In this document: positions 13,501-28,500 of the stretch, one piece after another
Numbering within the stretch: position 1 is the first letter of the stretch
How the letters are laid out: each line of letters opens with the position of its first letter
Assembly (NCBI GenBank): GCA_019649035.1
Contig: BMAT01002211.1
Span: 40,726-86,057, forward strand
Direction of reading: 5' to 3'
DNA length: 45,332 nt
Origin: Elysia marginata
Lineage: Eukaryota > Mollusca > Gastropoda > Plakobranchidae
Notes under the pieces: model-generated
What the model was told of the DNA's origin: nothing
The model's input: the letters and a program-made list of their open reading frames with translations, nothing else
Database searches by the model: none
Translations under genes and position numbers: made by a program

Positions 13501-16500
13501 GAAACCGAATTTCATGGATTATGTGTTTGTTTTTATTTGATATGGATGTTAAGACCTCAATACCTTTATAGTCCTCTGAACCTTAAATGCCATTTTCTCC
13601 CTTTTCAGAAATTCCACAAGTCTTAACCCTGCCAACTTCAAATGGCTATAACTTCAACCCACAGCATAACAGACTTTTTTTCTGTTTGTTGTATATAAAA
13701 GTAGAGAAAATAAGGTTTTCTGTGATACCAATATCTTATTACCTTCTAAACTTTGACTTGAGAGTCATTTTGACTGGTTGCAAGACCTATCTCAAATTGA
13801 ACTACACACAGTAATCTAAATATAAGGATGTCTCTGTCAAACCTTCATCTCCATAGCTCTCTAGCCTAAATAATGATATAGTTATGTTGATAATGAGAAT
13901 CAAAGACAAAGAATTTTACTAAGCTAAAAAAATTGTATGTCAAAGATATCAGTTTAAAAAATTTTAAAGTCATCCTTTGGTTTAAAATAAAATCCTGTCG
14001 GTCAGTACTGACCTAAAAGTGGCGTTAACATTTAGACAAGAATGATGAAGCCAATCTTGATAGGCAGTGACTAAAATATTATGCATTTATTTCAATATTA
14101 GCAAATTTAAATTGGTTATAAAGAAGGTGTATAAGAGAAAATTAAAAAAATGTTTTTTTAACCTCTTAGTGACATAGGTATTTTCAATCGCAATGACAGC
14201 ACTTTTTTGGTTGAGGAGTGGGATGATTTGTGCAAACTTCACCATCCATGAACTCAATTATAAAGTTGGACAGTGAACAACTCTGCGTTACTTGCCTTTT
14301 TCACACAGTAAAAAATATAATTTCCATTGTACGACTGAGCCTCAGAGGGAACAGCAAAGTTAGCTGATTTGAGGATGTAAGACATACGTTTGGTTGGCAT
14401 TTTACATGGAATATAGGACGCACAGCATACATTGTATGTCAGAAAAAGGTTAAAAAACGTGTGATTTTTCTTCACTTTGAAAAGTTTAATACCTATGAGA
14501 TAAGTTGGCATTAACAAACCTCTTGATAAGCTTGATAGCTTTAAATGCCTCGTCCATATTTCCCACAGCGAGATAGAAGCTGAAGTTCATCATTGCATCA
14601 CGAGTGCCTTTGTCACTGGACTCCAGGCCGACAAAATCTCGCATGATCTTACGAGCGACAAGCTTAGGTTGCAGCGAAGAACCAGAGGTAATGCCAGGAC
14701 CACTGTGCTGCTCCAGCTCTTCTACATTACTCTCACTCTGGTAATACAAGGCATAAATTGAGAATCTAGATATACACTTAATTGTCTCAAGAAAGAATGC
14801 TCCTGTATAGTTATAGTATTAGAACATTAAAATATAATATTTCACTGTTGCTTATGAAAAGACTTTGAAAAACAAGAGGGCAAAGTTTCCCATCTGAAAA
14901 ACACTATGTGCTATGTACTGCCTACCAGTAAATTTTAAAATTTGAACACAATGCACACACATACTGCATCCATTTTGAGCAAATCTGTAAATTAAAAAAA
15001 ATTGTATGTCTAAACTACTCATCTTTTCGCCAGTGGAGCCAGTTGTTAGGCACGGTACATGTATGATACTAAATCATCTTAAAAGTGCAAAATGTAATGT
15101 CAAGATAATTTGAGAAACCTAATACTACACTGTGTAGTTTAATAAGAGTGTAGTCTGATGATCAAAACATTGAACGACATTTAGTATGGTATTTTTTTTT
15201 AGTATGAAATTCTACACACAAATTATGAGTCTTCCATCACACTGAGTTTATTTTCCTAGAGGAAGGACAAGAGATAAAGAGATTTAAAAAAAAAAAGAAT
15301 ACAGATAAAAGAAGTTTGGAGAGTTGAAACAAAAAAAGTAGAAAATTAGGAGAGGAGCTTTGTAAAGACAGTGTAATTTGGTGGTTTCAAGTAACAACAT
15401 TTGAGACAGAAAACTGTTTATCTCACCAAATCAGGCTTATTAACCATACCTTTTTAGTGAAGATGTAATAAGGCACCTCTACTCCCATCAGTGAACTCAG
15501 TGAAGGTGGGAGTGGAAAGCTGTCCTGTATCAAAATTCCATTCTCAGGTGTGCAGAACAGGGAGATCACCATCACCTCCACCTGACAACATATAGGTTTA
15601 CATTTTCGATTAAAGGCTTTCTAATTATCTGACTAAACAACAAAAATATGTGAAACCCAAAACATTCTTTTTTCAGCCCTTAGACATTATTTTGAATTAA
15701 TTTTTTCTGTAAATGGAAGGAGACTTACGGGTCCCTCATCAACAATTTTGGTGAGAGAGGGCTTGTAGTTTTGGCTTAGATCTGCTGTTGAGCGTATCAA
15801 GTTCCAAGCCTCACAAACAAACAGCTTCGGCTCAGCCGGATCCCAATGTTGCGACACAGGGTAGCGTCCAGCGATGTCTTTGGCTGCCTGAGTCTTGCCC
15901 CTGGTTGACATGATTAGACCCATTTTTCATACACTCATATTTAAAAAACATGTACATTATATTTAAGGCAACCAGGGTAAAAAAAAAGCATAAGTATTCT
16001 CATCTTCTTTCAAGTTCACTTCGACAAAAAGTTATTTCTCTGGAACAAATATCCCAGGTTCAGTATGCAACTGGTACATGGACAAAGTAATGCAGTACCT
16101 GCCATTCTTTTTCTTATTAAGAGGCATGCAAAACGGTCAATAGGAAATGCAACGCTGGCTTAATAGGCTTATTTTTACAAGATATGATGTTGAGTTTTGC
16201 AGCTGATTTTAGAAAGTCGTAGCTAATCAGTGTCTAGCTCAGCTCCCTCTTTTTTTTTTTTAGCCAAGGAGGAGAAACTGCCCTATAAGCAATGTTTGGA
16301 CTCAAAATTCTAAAGACACATTGTGTCAAAATGAAAAATTAAGACAAACATTTTTTAACTTAGAGCCACCTACAATGCTTTGAAAACAAGACTAGGCCAC
16401 ATAAAAGTAGGTCACTAAACCAATTTGTTTAAATCGGGCTGTTTTCAGTACAAATAAGTTTTTCTCTATTACCCAAGTCTTGTCTCCATTCATGAGGCCA

Positions 16501-19500
16501 TCTCACGAGATGAAACCTAGACTCTAGGTCAAATCTAGATCTAGGTCAGTTTAAAATTGATTTATCAAATACATTTAGCCCTAAGGGGAAAGATTAATAA
16601 ATAACTTCTATGACAAAACAGAATGACAAGACAGTCTTAGATTACTAAAACTAAAGCTGATGACGGGCCTAGCGGTGTGTGTGCGTGTGTGTGTGTGTGA
16701 GAGTGTGTAGTGTGCTCAGCAAGTCAGCGGGGTGTGTTGGGTCAGCTGCGAATGTCCATTTTTGTGCTGCACAGGATCTTGGCTATACTGAAGCCCATAT
16801 TGAAGTTGCCTAGCATCTGTTTGGTATAGCCCCAGTGAAATTTAAGACCACATAATAATTAACATTTCTTATTCCCAAAAGCAGTTGCATACAGGCCCTG
16901 AATGTATAAAGACTAGAGCTATAAACCTTATAGTATCCTTGAATGGCATCATAGATGAATTTTCAGATGAAGCAAGAATCTCATTAAGTCAAATTTCCTA
17001 TAATCTTAACCTAACTGAACAAAGATAAAAATAAAATCCTATAAGTATAAAAAAAAGTTAGCCCTGGGAATATGCAAATGCTCACAAAGAAAACAAAATT
17101 TGTTAAATGTTGAAAAATAAAAAAAACAGCAACCTTTCAGCATCATTTGTGTCCTCATCATCGGCTGCCTCTTGCGTCCCACCTGGCGCTGGGTAATCAT
17201 CCTGCTCTCCACGACCTGTCTCAAAGTTGAAGTACTGCACAGTATCCAGCTCAACATCCCAGAAGTACATCCTGTGATCTGGCTTGCCCTCAGACTACAC
17301 ACACAACAACAATAGTTCAATAGTTACAACAATATTCATTGCAGCTCCATACTCAGGGATGCCCCCAAGATAGTGGGGAAGAAAACCTGAACTTCTTTTG
17401 CCTGACTTCAGGCTCTTTACAAAATCAACTCAGACTGAATACTCAACACCCATACTGCCATAGTATAGCATGTTCAAACAAAACCGGAGGAGCCAGAATA
17501 ACCTGATTTCAGGTTGAAATTTGAAAAAGGTCATCCCTGCATACTTAAAATTTATCTATGGTCTAAGCCACATCATTCCCCATGCCAGTCAGCTTGAAAA
17601 AAAAAACTAAGGAACTGTGGAGCATGGGAGCTATAATGATTTATCTCAATAGTTTCTGCCATAGCTAGGACAATATCAGATAAAAAAAAAAAGTATTAGT
17701 AATAATAGGCCAGACCAGAATACAATTAAATGTAATAAGGGTCGTAACATGTGCTTAGGTTGGAATTTTTTGGCTAGTACTACAGTGGTCAAGCTACAGA
17801 TCATTCAGAAAAGAATATTTCACAAAAAGGAAAACTCTTAGACTGTTATGTGAGGCAGTATAATTTAATATTAATTTAAGTGTAAACAATGTCACTGAAA
17901 AAAAAACCAACAAAGCATACAAAAAAATTCATAAGAAACTTTAAGGCTGAAATCGCTTCACATCAAGAAGATGTAAACATATGCTCTGTTATGTTTTAAA
18001 CATACCCTTTAGATGTTTACCTCTTTAAGTTGTGTGAGAACTAAAAAAATTTTTCCACAATCTTATAAGGATAGGTATTGTGTTCATGAAATAAACAATC
18101 ACTTTGTAAAAGTTTTCTACCCTTGGTTAGATATAAAAACCTACAAAAATGTATAGCAATTGAATTTCTTTATAAAGCAAACTACAAAAATCAGTATAGT
18201 AGAAACAGAAACGAAGATAATGTCAGAATATTTGTGAAATAGAACTTACAGTGACGGCTTGTATGCTGACTCTGTTCCCAGCACAGTTAACCTTTGCTGA
18301 GACCACAGCACCAAAACCAGGGATTACATCTGCAAGATTCTTGGGGTTACTGTGAGGTTTGGCCTCCCTTAAAAAATAAAACAAAAAAAACATAACATTA
18401 TAAGGCGTTTCAAAAACAACTTTAATAATCAATTTTATCATGGACGGCAATTGACAAAATTCCTTTTCTCAAAAGACCAAGTTCCTAGTTTTGAAACTTC
18501 TTTTTTTAACTCTTTTAAATGAATTTAATCCAGTTGTAATTTTGTATTGATTTACTGCAAAAGAAATCAATACTTGAAATAATCAAACAAAACCATTTTA
18601 ATTCGTCTTGAAATTTCCTTGATATTTTTATTTCTTGCTTTGGAGCAAAGTCCAGGGTGAATGAGTCAATAATCTTGAGAAAACACAGTTTAAAGGTACA
18701 TATTTTTCTTCCTTTTCTCCATACTTTAAAATCAACAAAAGTATAAAATTTTAAGAATTTTTATTTATATTCAAAAGCTTTGAAAAATGTTTTGTTCAAA
18801 ACCGCAGAGGTGAGTATTGCAACATCAAATAAATCACTCTGGACACAAGGCAAATGTTGTTTTTTAAAATTACTTTTCTTGAATTAATCATCATAATTGT
18901 TGTTGTAAGAGCAGATCAGCTAAGCTCTGGAGCTGTATGCAGAGGTGTAGTGATGCAGCAAGGCACGTATGGCCTTGCACATCTTATGAGGAGAGTGACT
19001 GCTCTTTGTGGCCGGACTGTAGTGAATTTGCAGATTCATAAACACATAACTCACCAAAAGAGCCAATTTTATTAGGTCTTCAGATCACCCATCACCTCCA
19101 AACTTCCACCTCAACCTCCTCCACAACTTTACTTTCTGGTTTAGAATTATCTTCACTTTCATCTTTGCAAAAAAGGATAAAAGATAATGAGCATTTTTTT
19201 TAAGCGCTCAATGACAGAGTTCTGTTGATAGAACACCAGGAGGCATTGACGTCACAGATGTTGTACCGAATTGAAACAAAAAATGGGGACAAATTTCCCC
19301 CTTTCACCCACCCTCCAACACAGTGACATCAATAACTCCCGAGTCAATAGAAAACGTAGAAAAGAAATTGTTTCGCTGCACTCTTAGTACTGTTAATAGA
19401 ACTATGTCGTTCTAGTTCACTAATGCTCTAAATGCTTTACATGGGTTCCAGGCTGGTCATTACAAATCAAATGACATTCTTAAGTCACAGAGGAGTGACA

Positions 19501-22500
19501 ATTCAATATTTGAATCTAAAGGTCTATGTCACTCTCAGCTGTAACCACTCCAGTTTTTAAAAAATCTGATCTACACTTATCAATTCTAGAACTAGATTGA
19601 TTACTAGCAAACTTTCCATTGGGTTTTGATTTTTTTGGTTAAAAAAATTAGTTGTTAAATTCCCCTTGTCTCTGCAAAAAGGTGAACGAATTTGGTTTTG
19701 CATTCATCTAACTAGTAGACTAAATAGTCATATGCAAAAAGAAAAATTATTATGGTTGTTCCCTGTGCCACCTGAGCTTGGCTCTCATAGAAACCTGTTA
19801 TAAACCACCCAGTGATTTAAAAGTTTGCACATAATTTTTTCCTAAAAGTATTACGAGGTTTAGAAATGAAAGACTGTTGATTTTTTTCTCACCTCCATTT
19901 TGTTTTAAAAATATACTGACTTAATGTTGTAGTGAGGACCGAAAAAAAATTAAACGTTTAAAACACCTATTACAAACCTTCTTGAGAGATCATAAACTCG
20001 TATGATACCAACATCAGTGGCTACAACCAGATAAGTTCCACACACATCTAGACTAACAGGATGACCCTCAGGTTCAGCAAAGGTCATCAGTTGTTTCACT
20101 GTGCCCTGGTAGCATACACACACAAAAAAAAACATGACGAAACAAAAAATGGTGAAAGGCATGAAACAATAAAACAATTCATGACTATTTTCTTCCGCAT
20201 CAAACCAGACAACTGTGCATAAGGCTATTAAATTGTCCAGATATCTCAACCATACATAAAAAAATCTAATCTTAAAATGCTCTTTTTGAACTGCAATATT
20301 TTCAAAAAAAATTTATCAGCTAAAATTATGAGTTCAAGCTGACTGCTTCGAGTGTTCTAGCTCATTCTTTAACCCCAGCCTTTCACTGGGGAAAAACAGT
20401 TTAAATTGACTAAAATGATAAAACAGACATGTGTCCTCAAAAGGTTAAAGTGTTTGTCTAAAACATAATCATGAATGTTCATGTATCACCACTGCTCTAA
20501 CTATGTCAAATGTAAAAAAAATTTTAGATTTTAAAAAACGCTTTTGAAAATAGATTCATTCCTCTTTTTCCTCTATACTCAAAATTTAAGAAGTTCTCAT
20601 GTGTTGCCACAACATTTCGATAATTTTATGAAATTCTTAAGGTAGCTTAGCAAAATGCATCGTTCAAAACGTGAACTTCTTGTAATGTAAAAATTGCAAC
20701 ACCCAAATAAGTTGCACTTGTTGCAAGACAAATACCTAATTTTTAGAAAGTCTCTTTGAACTAAATGTACTGCTAAAAAATAGTACAGGAGAAAAACATG
20801 TCTGGCAGGGTGGGGGTAATGGGGAGAAAATCTCACTTGGAATGTTCGAACTTGTACTTTATTCTGCTCAATGGTGTACACATTTTGCTCGTAAAGAGCA
20901 ATAATCATGGCCTCAGTGGCAAAAGTACCTGGTGTTTGAGACAAAATATAAAAAAATCATTAATCTTTTATCCATACTTTAGAGTTAAAGTTTTATAAGT
21001 TGCATTTATAAGTTGCATCCTCATNNNNNNNNNNNNNNNNNNNNNNNNNNNNNNNNNNNNNNNNNNNNNNNNNCCTTTGCAAGTTATTTTCAGGTTTACC
21101 AGTAAGTTAAAAAAACTTAACATGGATATTAAAAAAATGTAAGACCTCCTAAAAACCAATTTTTAGTGCCCTTAAAACATGAGTGTGATACTTAGGTAAC
21201 ATTCAGTACAGTGAAAAATAACTATGGATGAGCCATTAAGAATCTGAAAAAAAATGTAAATAACTGAACATTGATCATCTAAAAAGCAAAAGGAACCAGT
21301 TTTTCCCTTCATGATGCAGGTTTTGTCAATAAATTTTGACACTTTTCGGTTACAGATGGGGTTATTCATATATTTTTAAAATCGCTGAACCGTTTAATGT
21401 CGGGTTTTAAACAACTCTGCGCTAAATGCCCCTCTTATGCAGTGCAAAACTCAACGTACATTGTACGACTAAGCGTCATAGGGAGGGAACAACAAAATCC
21501 GCTGATTTGATGATGTACAACCCACGTTGTCTGCATTATAGCTCACAAAGGGTTTAAAAAGGTTTTTTTCTCTTAGCATTTATATCAATTATGATTGATC
21601 TGAGGATTTTACCATACCTGCCGCTTTCACCATAGACTTGTCAGGAGCAAAATCATAGACAATCACCCTTTTCCCATTCCAAACAGCCAGAGCATCCTAA
21701 ACATTTAAGACAGTAATGAACATTATTTTATGCAAGTGGCAGAATGCTCCCAGCATATATAATATAAATTATATGAGACAATCAGGGTAAATCAAGAATA
21801 ATTTGCTTAGACTTGAGTAAAGCTAAAGGCTTAAAAGGCAAGACAAATAGTACAAAATGTGCTATACAGGGATGCAAGCGGCTTACGCACAAAAAGCAGG
21901 AAAATTGAAATACCTCATTTAAGTTCACCGCCTGGCACTGGTAATCAACAACTCCAACTAAAAAATCTTTGAAAAAGAAGCCAGACTTAATTCTGTGAAA
22001 TACTCAGCTTAAAAACTCAAAAGAAATATTTAAATTTTTATAAATCTAAATTTTGGTCAAATTCTTCAAATGTCTTAATTTTTTCCAAATTTTCTACTTT
22101 TTCCAGGTAAAAGAAAACTACTGAAAAAAATTGGAATTCCTGCTGAATGTGAAAACTGTCATAGCTGACTATACAAAATGTCCTTTTTTTCTTAAATACA
22201 AAACAAAAATCCTTATAGGTCAACCAAAACAAACTTAAAAAAAAAATCATTAAAAAAGTTCTTGTGCCTTATGCTCATAACTTTCTTCAAGGAAAGAGTT
22301 GGTGTGACAGTTCTAGGATCTCCCTGACCTTTGTTGTACAAATGCCTTTCACTTGGATCTCTGTTTTAACGTCGTGGTGTGTTCCTGCGCTGAAGATTTC
22401 AAGGCTGAGTGCTCCTGGTCCGTACTGAACAACTGCAGTCTGGAAAAATATAAAACAGGGGGAAAAAATTTTTAACTGCTATTCAATGGATAGTGGAAAG

Positions 22501-25500
22501 TTAATAATTTCAGTTCATAGTCATACAGAACTTGCTAAGCCAAAAAGACAAGTAAAAAAAAAAACTAGTTCAAAGATAAACTGAGTAAAATTATCTCAGG
22601 AATTAAAACCATTTCCTAAATTTTAAGAGTGAATACTTGCAATACCTTTCTCCTTCATTGCACAGAGTAAAATAATCATCCTTTACACACTCAAAATTTA
22701 AAGTTAGCTTCATTTTCATTTTTGTCAGGGCAAGCCTCAAATCAAATTCAAACTACAAGTAGGGCCTATATTGTAATTTATGCTTTAAGTCGTAATGTGA
22801 TCCTACATGACATTGTTTACCTGATCTTTGTAACTGTAGATCATCACCTGCTCACAGAGAACATACACATTTGCTATTGTATTCACCGCCATGAAGCCTT
22901 TACTGTGACTCCACTGAGAAAAGATGAGGAGAAGTTTCAGGTTAATAAATTATTTTGTCTTTATGACTAAGTAAAGTGGCTTCATCCATTTTTTCCAGTC
23001 TGTTTGCCTATGTCTGTCTTTCTCATACAAATTCATGTACACTCACACAATCTCTCTTGTGATATAAATAGAGTGGCTTTAATCAACCTCTCTCTGTCTC
23101 TCTCTAAATCTATCTTTCTCCCTCTTTCTCTCTCAGACACATGCACCCACACAAACTCCCCTCTGAATTTCAATGCATTTTACTATTTTTTTGTAATTAA
23201 AAATAATCCTAAGCAAACAAATTAATTGAAATCTTGGGTACAGTTGAGTATCTAGATGCTGAAAAATAGGCTTTTAGCTCTTAACCTGATGTGTTGATTT
23301 AAAAACTTGATAAACCGGTTATTACCCATTCTTTACATACTCTGCTCAGTCTAAACTTGCTAACCATACTAAACTATGAACATTTGAAGCTGGAAGCATC
23401 TACGATCAGACATGTCACAAACTGCTGAACTGTGACAAGATCCAGCAGCATCAGTTTTTTCATTCAAAATGTTTAATATATATATAAATTGCGGGTACCT
23501 CAATTTGACGGACAGGACCCTCTACAGTGGCTGGAGCCTGCAGTCTCCATTTCTCATCTCCATCTATTTTACGACCAGCGGCCGGAGGGGTGTACTTCCA
23601 CAACGCAACATTGCCCATGTTGGTGCCACCAGCCAGAACACCAGTGCCACTGTTGTAGGCCAGACACATGATAGCCTCATTGCCACTGTCATAGCCTGAA
23701 TGTCCTTCCAGGGTAAGAATATAGTTGTCATCCTGGTCAAGGTCCCACATCCTGCGGCAGGTTTGAAAGAATAAGGAAGTTACTCTTACACTTGATTAAT
23801 TTGAGTGTCAGGAAACAAGGACTAGGTATTTTCATTGACTCGATGCACAGTGAAGTAGCTTATCTCTGCTTTCTTAGCCTTTTTTGGGGGGTCAAGTCTA
23901 AAGAGGTTTGGCTACAAACTAAGTCTTGTATGTACTTACTTATGCCCATTCCATGAGAAGAACAGGCCACCGAGTCCTGTATAATTCCTAAATGGAGCTT
24001 AGCTTAGAGTTTTACCCTATTAACATTGAGAAGTAAAATCTCAAATCAAGCATTGAGAAGTAACATCTCAAACGCCGCACCTGCTCTTAAAAAGCTTTCT
24101 TTTCAAAGCAAGAAGTTTAAGCAGAAAGTTTGTTAAACGAATAGTCTATCTAAACCTCCAAAAGAACAAAATTCAGTGATTTCTGCAAGTTCCTGAACAG
24201 TAAATGGCATCAGGAATTAGAAAAGTATACATATTAATCAAATGTAGATTTAGCATAAATCTTTTTCAAAGTTTCATTTCCCATCTTTTACAAAGCGTCA
24301 CTATGAAAATGTAATCTATAGATTTTTTTAAAAATTTTCTTTTGTAGGATAGATTCGAAGTCTTTTTTCTCTTCAATTTCAAAGCAAAAAATCTCTTTGT
24401 GCAAAGTTTTCAAGCAACACTATCCTGTTGAACTAAAAAAAACCTTATAAGCACCCTAAATCAATGCACTGTGCTTGATTTTGCCAGTAGAAAAAAAAAT
24501 CTTATGTGCCATGATCGTCTGATCTTAGGGATCAAATTTTTAACTGCAGATGAATAAAAAATATATTTGAAGTTTAAAAACAGTTTGAAGAGCAGTCACT
24601 GCCATGATTCATAGTATTTTAGGTTATTTCTAGAAAGAAAAAAAAAACATGCTGAGTAAAGCAAAGGTATAAAGAATAAAGAGAGTTGGAAGCATAAATA
24701 ATATCAATATGTAACAATTTGAGGGACAGAGACATAAAAGATTGGAGGCGAAGGAGTCAGGTAGGACGAAAACAAAGATTCACAAGTAGAACCAAAGACA
24801 ATAGAAGTACCAGAAAAAGAACAGAAGACATAAATCGATAGTTAGAGAAAAAAATATGTCTCCAGTGCAACCAGTGCAAATGGGTCTGGTGTTTAAAACC
24901 TTAATTTGAGAACCTGTAGATCTACTCCTCTTCTTATTCTCTATAGTTTAAGTCAAAAGTCACAATTTTTTTATGATTTGACGCACATTTCAACGTTTTG
25001 AGGCTTAGAAAAATGTAATGTTACAAATATCAATGCCTTGTTACCTGAAAATTGTGGCACACTCAAAATCTTATTTGCATGGTTGCAAGACGTATAAGTC
25101 TCATTGGCCAAAAAAGAAAAAAAAGGCAAAGCATGGGACAGTAGAATATCTGTGTTATTAATGCAAGCTTAATCATGACATACCTGACCATAGACTCTCC
25201 GGTGGCTGTGGCTAGAACTCCTTTCCCTGCCCAGATAAACATTGGCTTGTCAGATCTCCCACTCATTTTCACCTAAAATAAAGACGAACATGTAAAAGCA
25301 GATCTTTTGAAACAGTACCAAAAAACTATTTTATTTATTTATTAATTTTACTTCGTTTATTTTTTACACTATATTAATCCCTTTAGGGAAATTTGGCTTT
25401 GTTACTCAGCGTAACTGCGTCGCCACAGAGCAGCGCCACTAATGCCCCAGCACCCAAGTACATTAGTTTGAAGGCCACTTTAAACCCATATGCAGAGTGT

Positions 25501-28500
25501 TGCTGGCGCATATCATAAATTCAAGAACTGGCTGTAGCTGGGTACCCATTTTACAGGTGGGTAGACTGGAGAAAGTTAGGGTAAATTGCTTTCCCAAGGC
25601 AAATGCAACATGGCATGGTTGGGAATTGAACCCGTGACCTCCAGATCTCCAGTCCGAAGCGCCAACCACTCTGCCACGCTGCTCCCTATATATATATATA
25701 GTCTGTATTGCAACACAAGTGATGTTTACATTACGTTTTTCTCAAAACCAGTGCAAATGAGTCAGAGGTCCGATATATTAAATTTGAGAAAATACCTTTT
25801 CAAAGTAGATTTTGTTCCCTCTTTTTGTCTATATTTTAAATCAAAAGAATTTCAAATATGTTTTATACAAAATGTTGTTTAATTATCGTAACTTTCTTTT
25901 TAACATTTGGAAGGTCAAAAATTTTGCATTCTTTTAAATTCCAACACATTGTAATGTAAAAGTTGTGACATCCAACTCTTTTGCACACTCTTTTGCACTA
26001 GTTGCAAGACATAATGAATAGTGACTGAGTATTTCATGGCGCAATAACTCTAAATCTATGTATGTTTTATTTATAACAAGGAAATTGTTTTGCACTTGGT
26101 TTTCAACAATGAATTCTGATGCTTGAAGACTGCTAAGACAGCAGGACTTTTTAATGTACTCACTAAAGGTAAAAGTGAAATCAAAATGTTTCTGGTCACC
26201 TGTAACAAGGATGTCATGGGACTATTCTATCACAGAAAAGACAATGTTTGCAGCACCTTATACTTAACTAAATCCATTTCATAGTTGGTAAATAAACGAG
26301 ATCATGACACCAAAACAAATCCTCAGGCTACTTTAAAAATGGGTTGGTTGTGATCACCAAGAAGTATTAACCCCTTTGTGACATAGGTTCTGTCAATCGC
26401 CATTACATGGCAGTTTTTGGTTAGAGAAGAGATTATTTGTATGTTTTTAACATTTCTGAACTCCAACTATATTGTCAGAATTCAAATAACTCTGCGTTTT
26501 ATATCCCTCTTACGCAGAGCAAAACATGATGTACATGGTATGACTAAGCTTCATAGGGCACGGAAAAACCCGCTGATTTGAGGACGTACAATGTACGTCA
26601 TGTCTGCATCCTGTCACAGCAAATAGGACGTACGCTAAAAATCATCAACATTTTTTATCATCTCAGTAATGTTAAATATTGTGAGTGAGTTAACCCCTTG
26701 GTGACATATAACGCGACAATTTATCATATGAAATATAACGATTGTGTTTGTGCCTATATTCCAAATAAAGGCTTATCATTACAAGAGAAAATCTCAGGTT
26801 TGGTTTCATTATCACAAGAGAACATCTAAGATTTGGTTTCATAAATAAACCAGACAAATGACAAATACTCTGACGTTGCCATGTATAATCTGCGTGCAAC
26901 AGCTGTCAGATAATTTCTGTAGCCTTTATAGAATTCAAAATTTTGGTGGCAAATAGAAAAAAGGGAGAGGCAGTCTTAATCACCTTAAGAATTTCCTTGG
27001 TGTCCCCTTCACCGAAGACTGCGTGCTGAGTAAGCATGAGATTCTCTGTGATTGTGACCAGGACATTTTTCTCCTCATAGAACAGAAGCTCTTTGATTGG
27101 AGTGTCTACAGAGAAGCACTGTATACAACGACCACTCTCACTCATGAAGTAGACACCACCTGACCATGGAAAGATTTAAAGATTAAACAAGATAAAAGAA
27201 GTCAAATATGATGACATTAAAATGGAAATTTTTAAATATATAAATAATTATACATATGTCATATATGAGTGTAGAGTAAGACATTTGTAATGACCTGGAG
27301 AACTAACATTTCATATATGTAAGCAGGGAAGAACATACGGTACAAAATTACAGCTCTTTGGAAACTTTTTTTTCTTCTTTTAATAACAGAATAATCATGA
27401 AGATGACTTACGCTGTACAATGATTTCTATTAAGACAATGACACTTTAAGTAAAATATTTTTTAAAAATTAAAATGAATACACTTTCAATTTCAAGATGC
27501 TTAAAGCTAAAGCTTTCAAACATTTTTTATTCATGGAGGGACTTGAAGTCAACTATCTTATGGGCTCAAAATTAGATAATCTGTGTCTGAAATCTTAGGC
27601 TACTTATAACAAGAAAGATAGTTTTTAACTTGCATATACTTTTTCTGAGACCCTGTAAGCATGAAACACTTCAGATATCTCTTCATTAGACTTCAATGCC
27701 CTGAGAAAGTGTATTTGCTGGTGATTTTTTAAAGGGAAGATCTTACCAAACATTCCATTCTCTTTTTTTGCATTTTTCAACGTCGATTCTATGAAAAGCA
27801 TTTTTCTTCAAGCAATATAAACACTTTTTATCAGAGGCAATGACTATTGACGCCAGTGAAGCACCAAAATAAACATATCTAGTAAGAATGATTTTAAGAA
27901 AAAAAAAGTGCTTCATCAAATAAGTGCTTCATCAAATCTCCACTAAAAATATTGTTTATTGTAACACATCAGAGATTAATGCATAATAAAAATCAAAGAT
28001 TCATAATTCTTTAGCATTATCCAACATCATGAATAAATGTTTCACAATGTTAAGAAAAAAAATTGTTCGCAACAAAGAGAAAAAGAAATGTTTTATTAGA
28101 TGACCACGATAGAAGGCTTTGTATGAACCCTTACCACTGGCACCCCCGACAAAGAAAGAGAGAGATTCCTGAGGGCCAAAAGGTGAGCTAGCAATCTTGT
28201 TCTTGCCACCTCTCTTCCAATTAAACATGTCAAGGGCAGACTCATCTCCACTAACAGCTGCTCTGGCTAGACTGCTGATATCCCTATAAAGTTTGCAAAG
28301 TGAAAGGATTTGTTGTTCAAATAATTTACCAATTATTTATTTTAAGAAGTGCTGTTTTCAGTTGTTAAGTATAGAGGCTGCGACAAAAGGTTGAGGTTCT
28401 GTCATTTGTGATGATGGACAAAGTGTTTAAGTAGGATAAGAAAAAATAAGGCTGTTTTTAAAAGGCTATTATCGGGTATCTTTTTTCAAGTATTTCATAG

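Larger units (their letters stand above)
3676..15449. other. IFT140 introns 16-27 with no further recognisable content
   Basis: The remaining introns in the 3' half hold AT-rich sequence without coding signal on either strand. They are intron 16 (14738-15449), 18 (12416-13130), 19 (11867-12331), 20 (10759-11759), 22 (8947-9573), 23 (8145-8802), 25 (5503-6432), 26 (4532-5298) and the rest of intron 27 (3676-4318). Intron 21 has a 112-codon minus frame at 9849-10187 that matches nothing I recognise and sits in repeat-like sequence. Confidence 0.55.

Noticed and set aside
18854-19075. 73-codon plus-strand frame in intron 12
   Set aside because: No family resemblance, no supporting signals; length is compatible with chance.
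25600-25685. tRNA gene on the minus strand (A and B boxes present)
   Set aside because: The sequence does not fold into a complete cloverleaf with a clear acceptor stem, is followed by a SINE body and tail, and has a relative at 40583.
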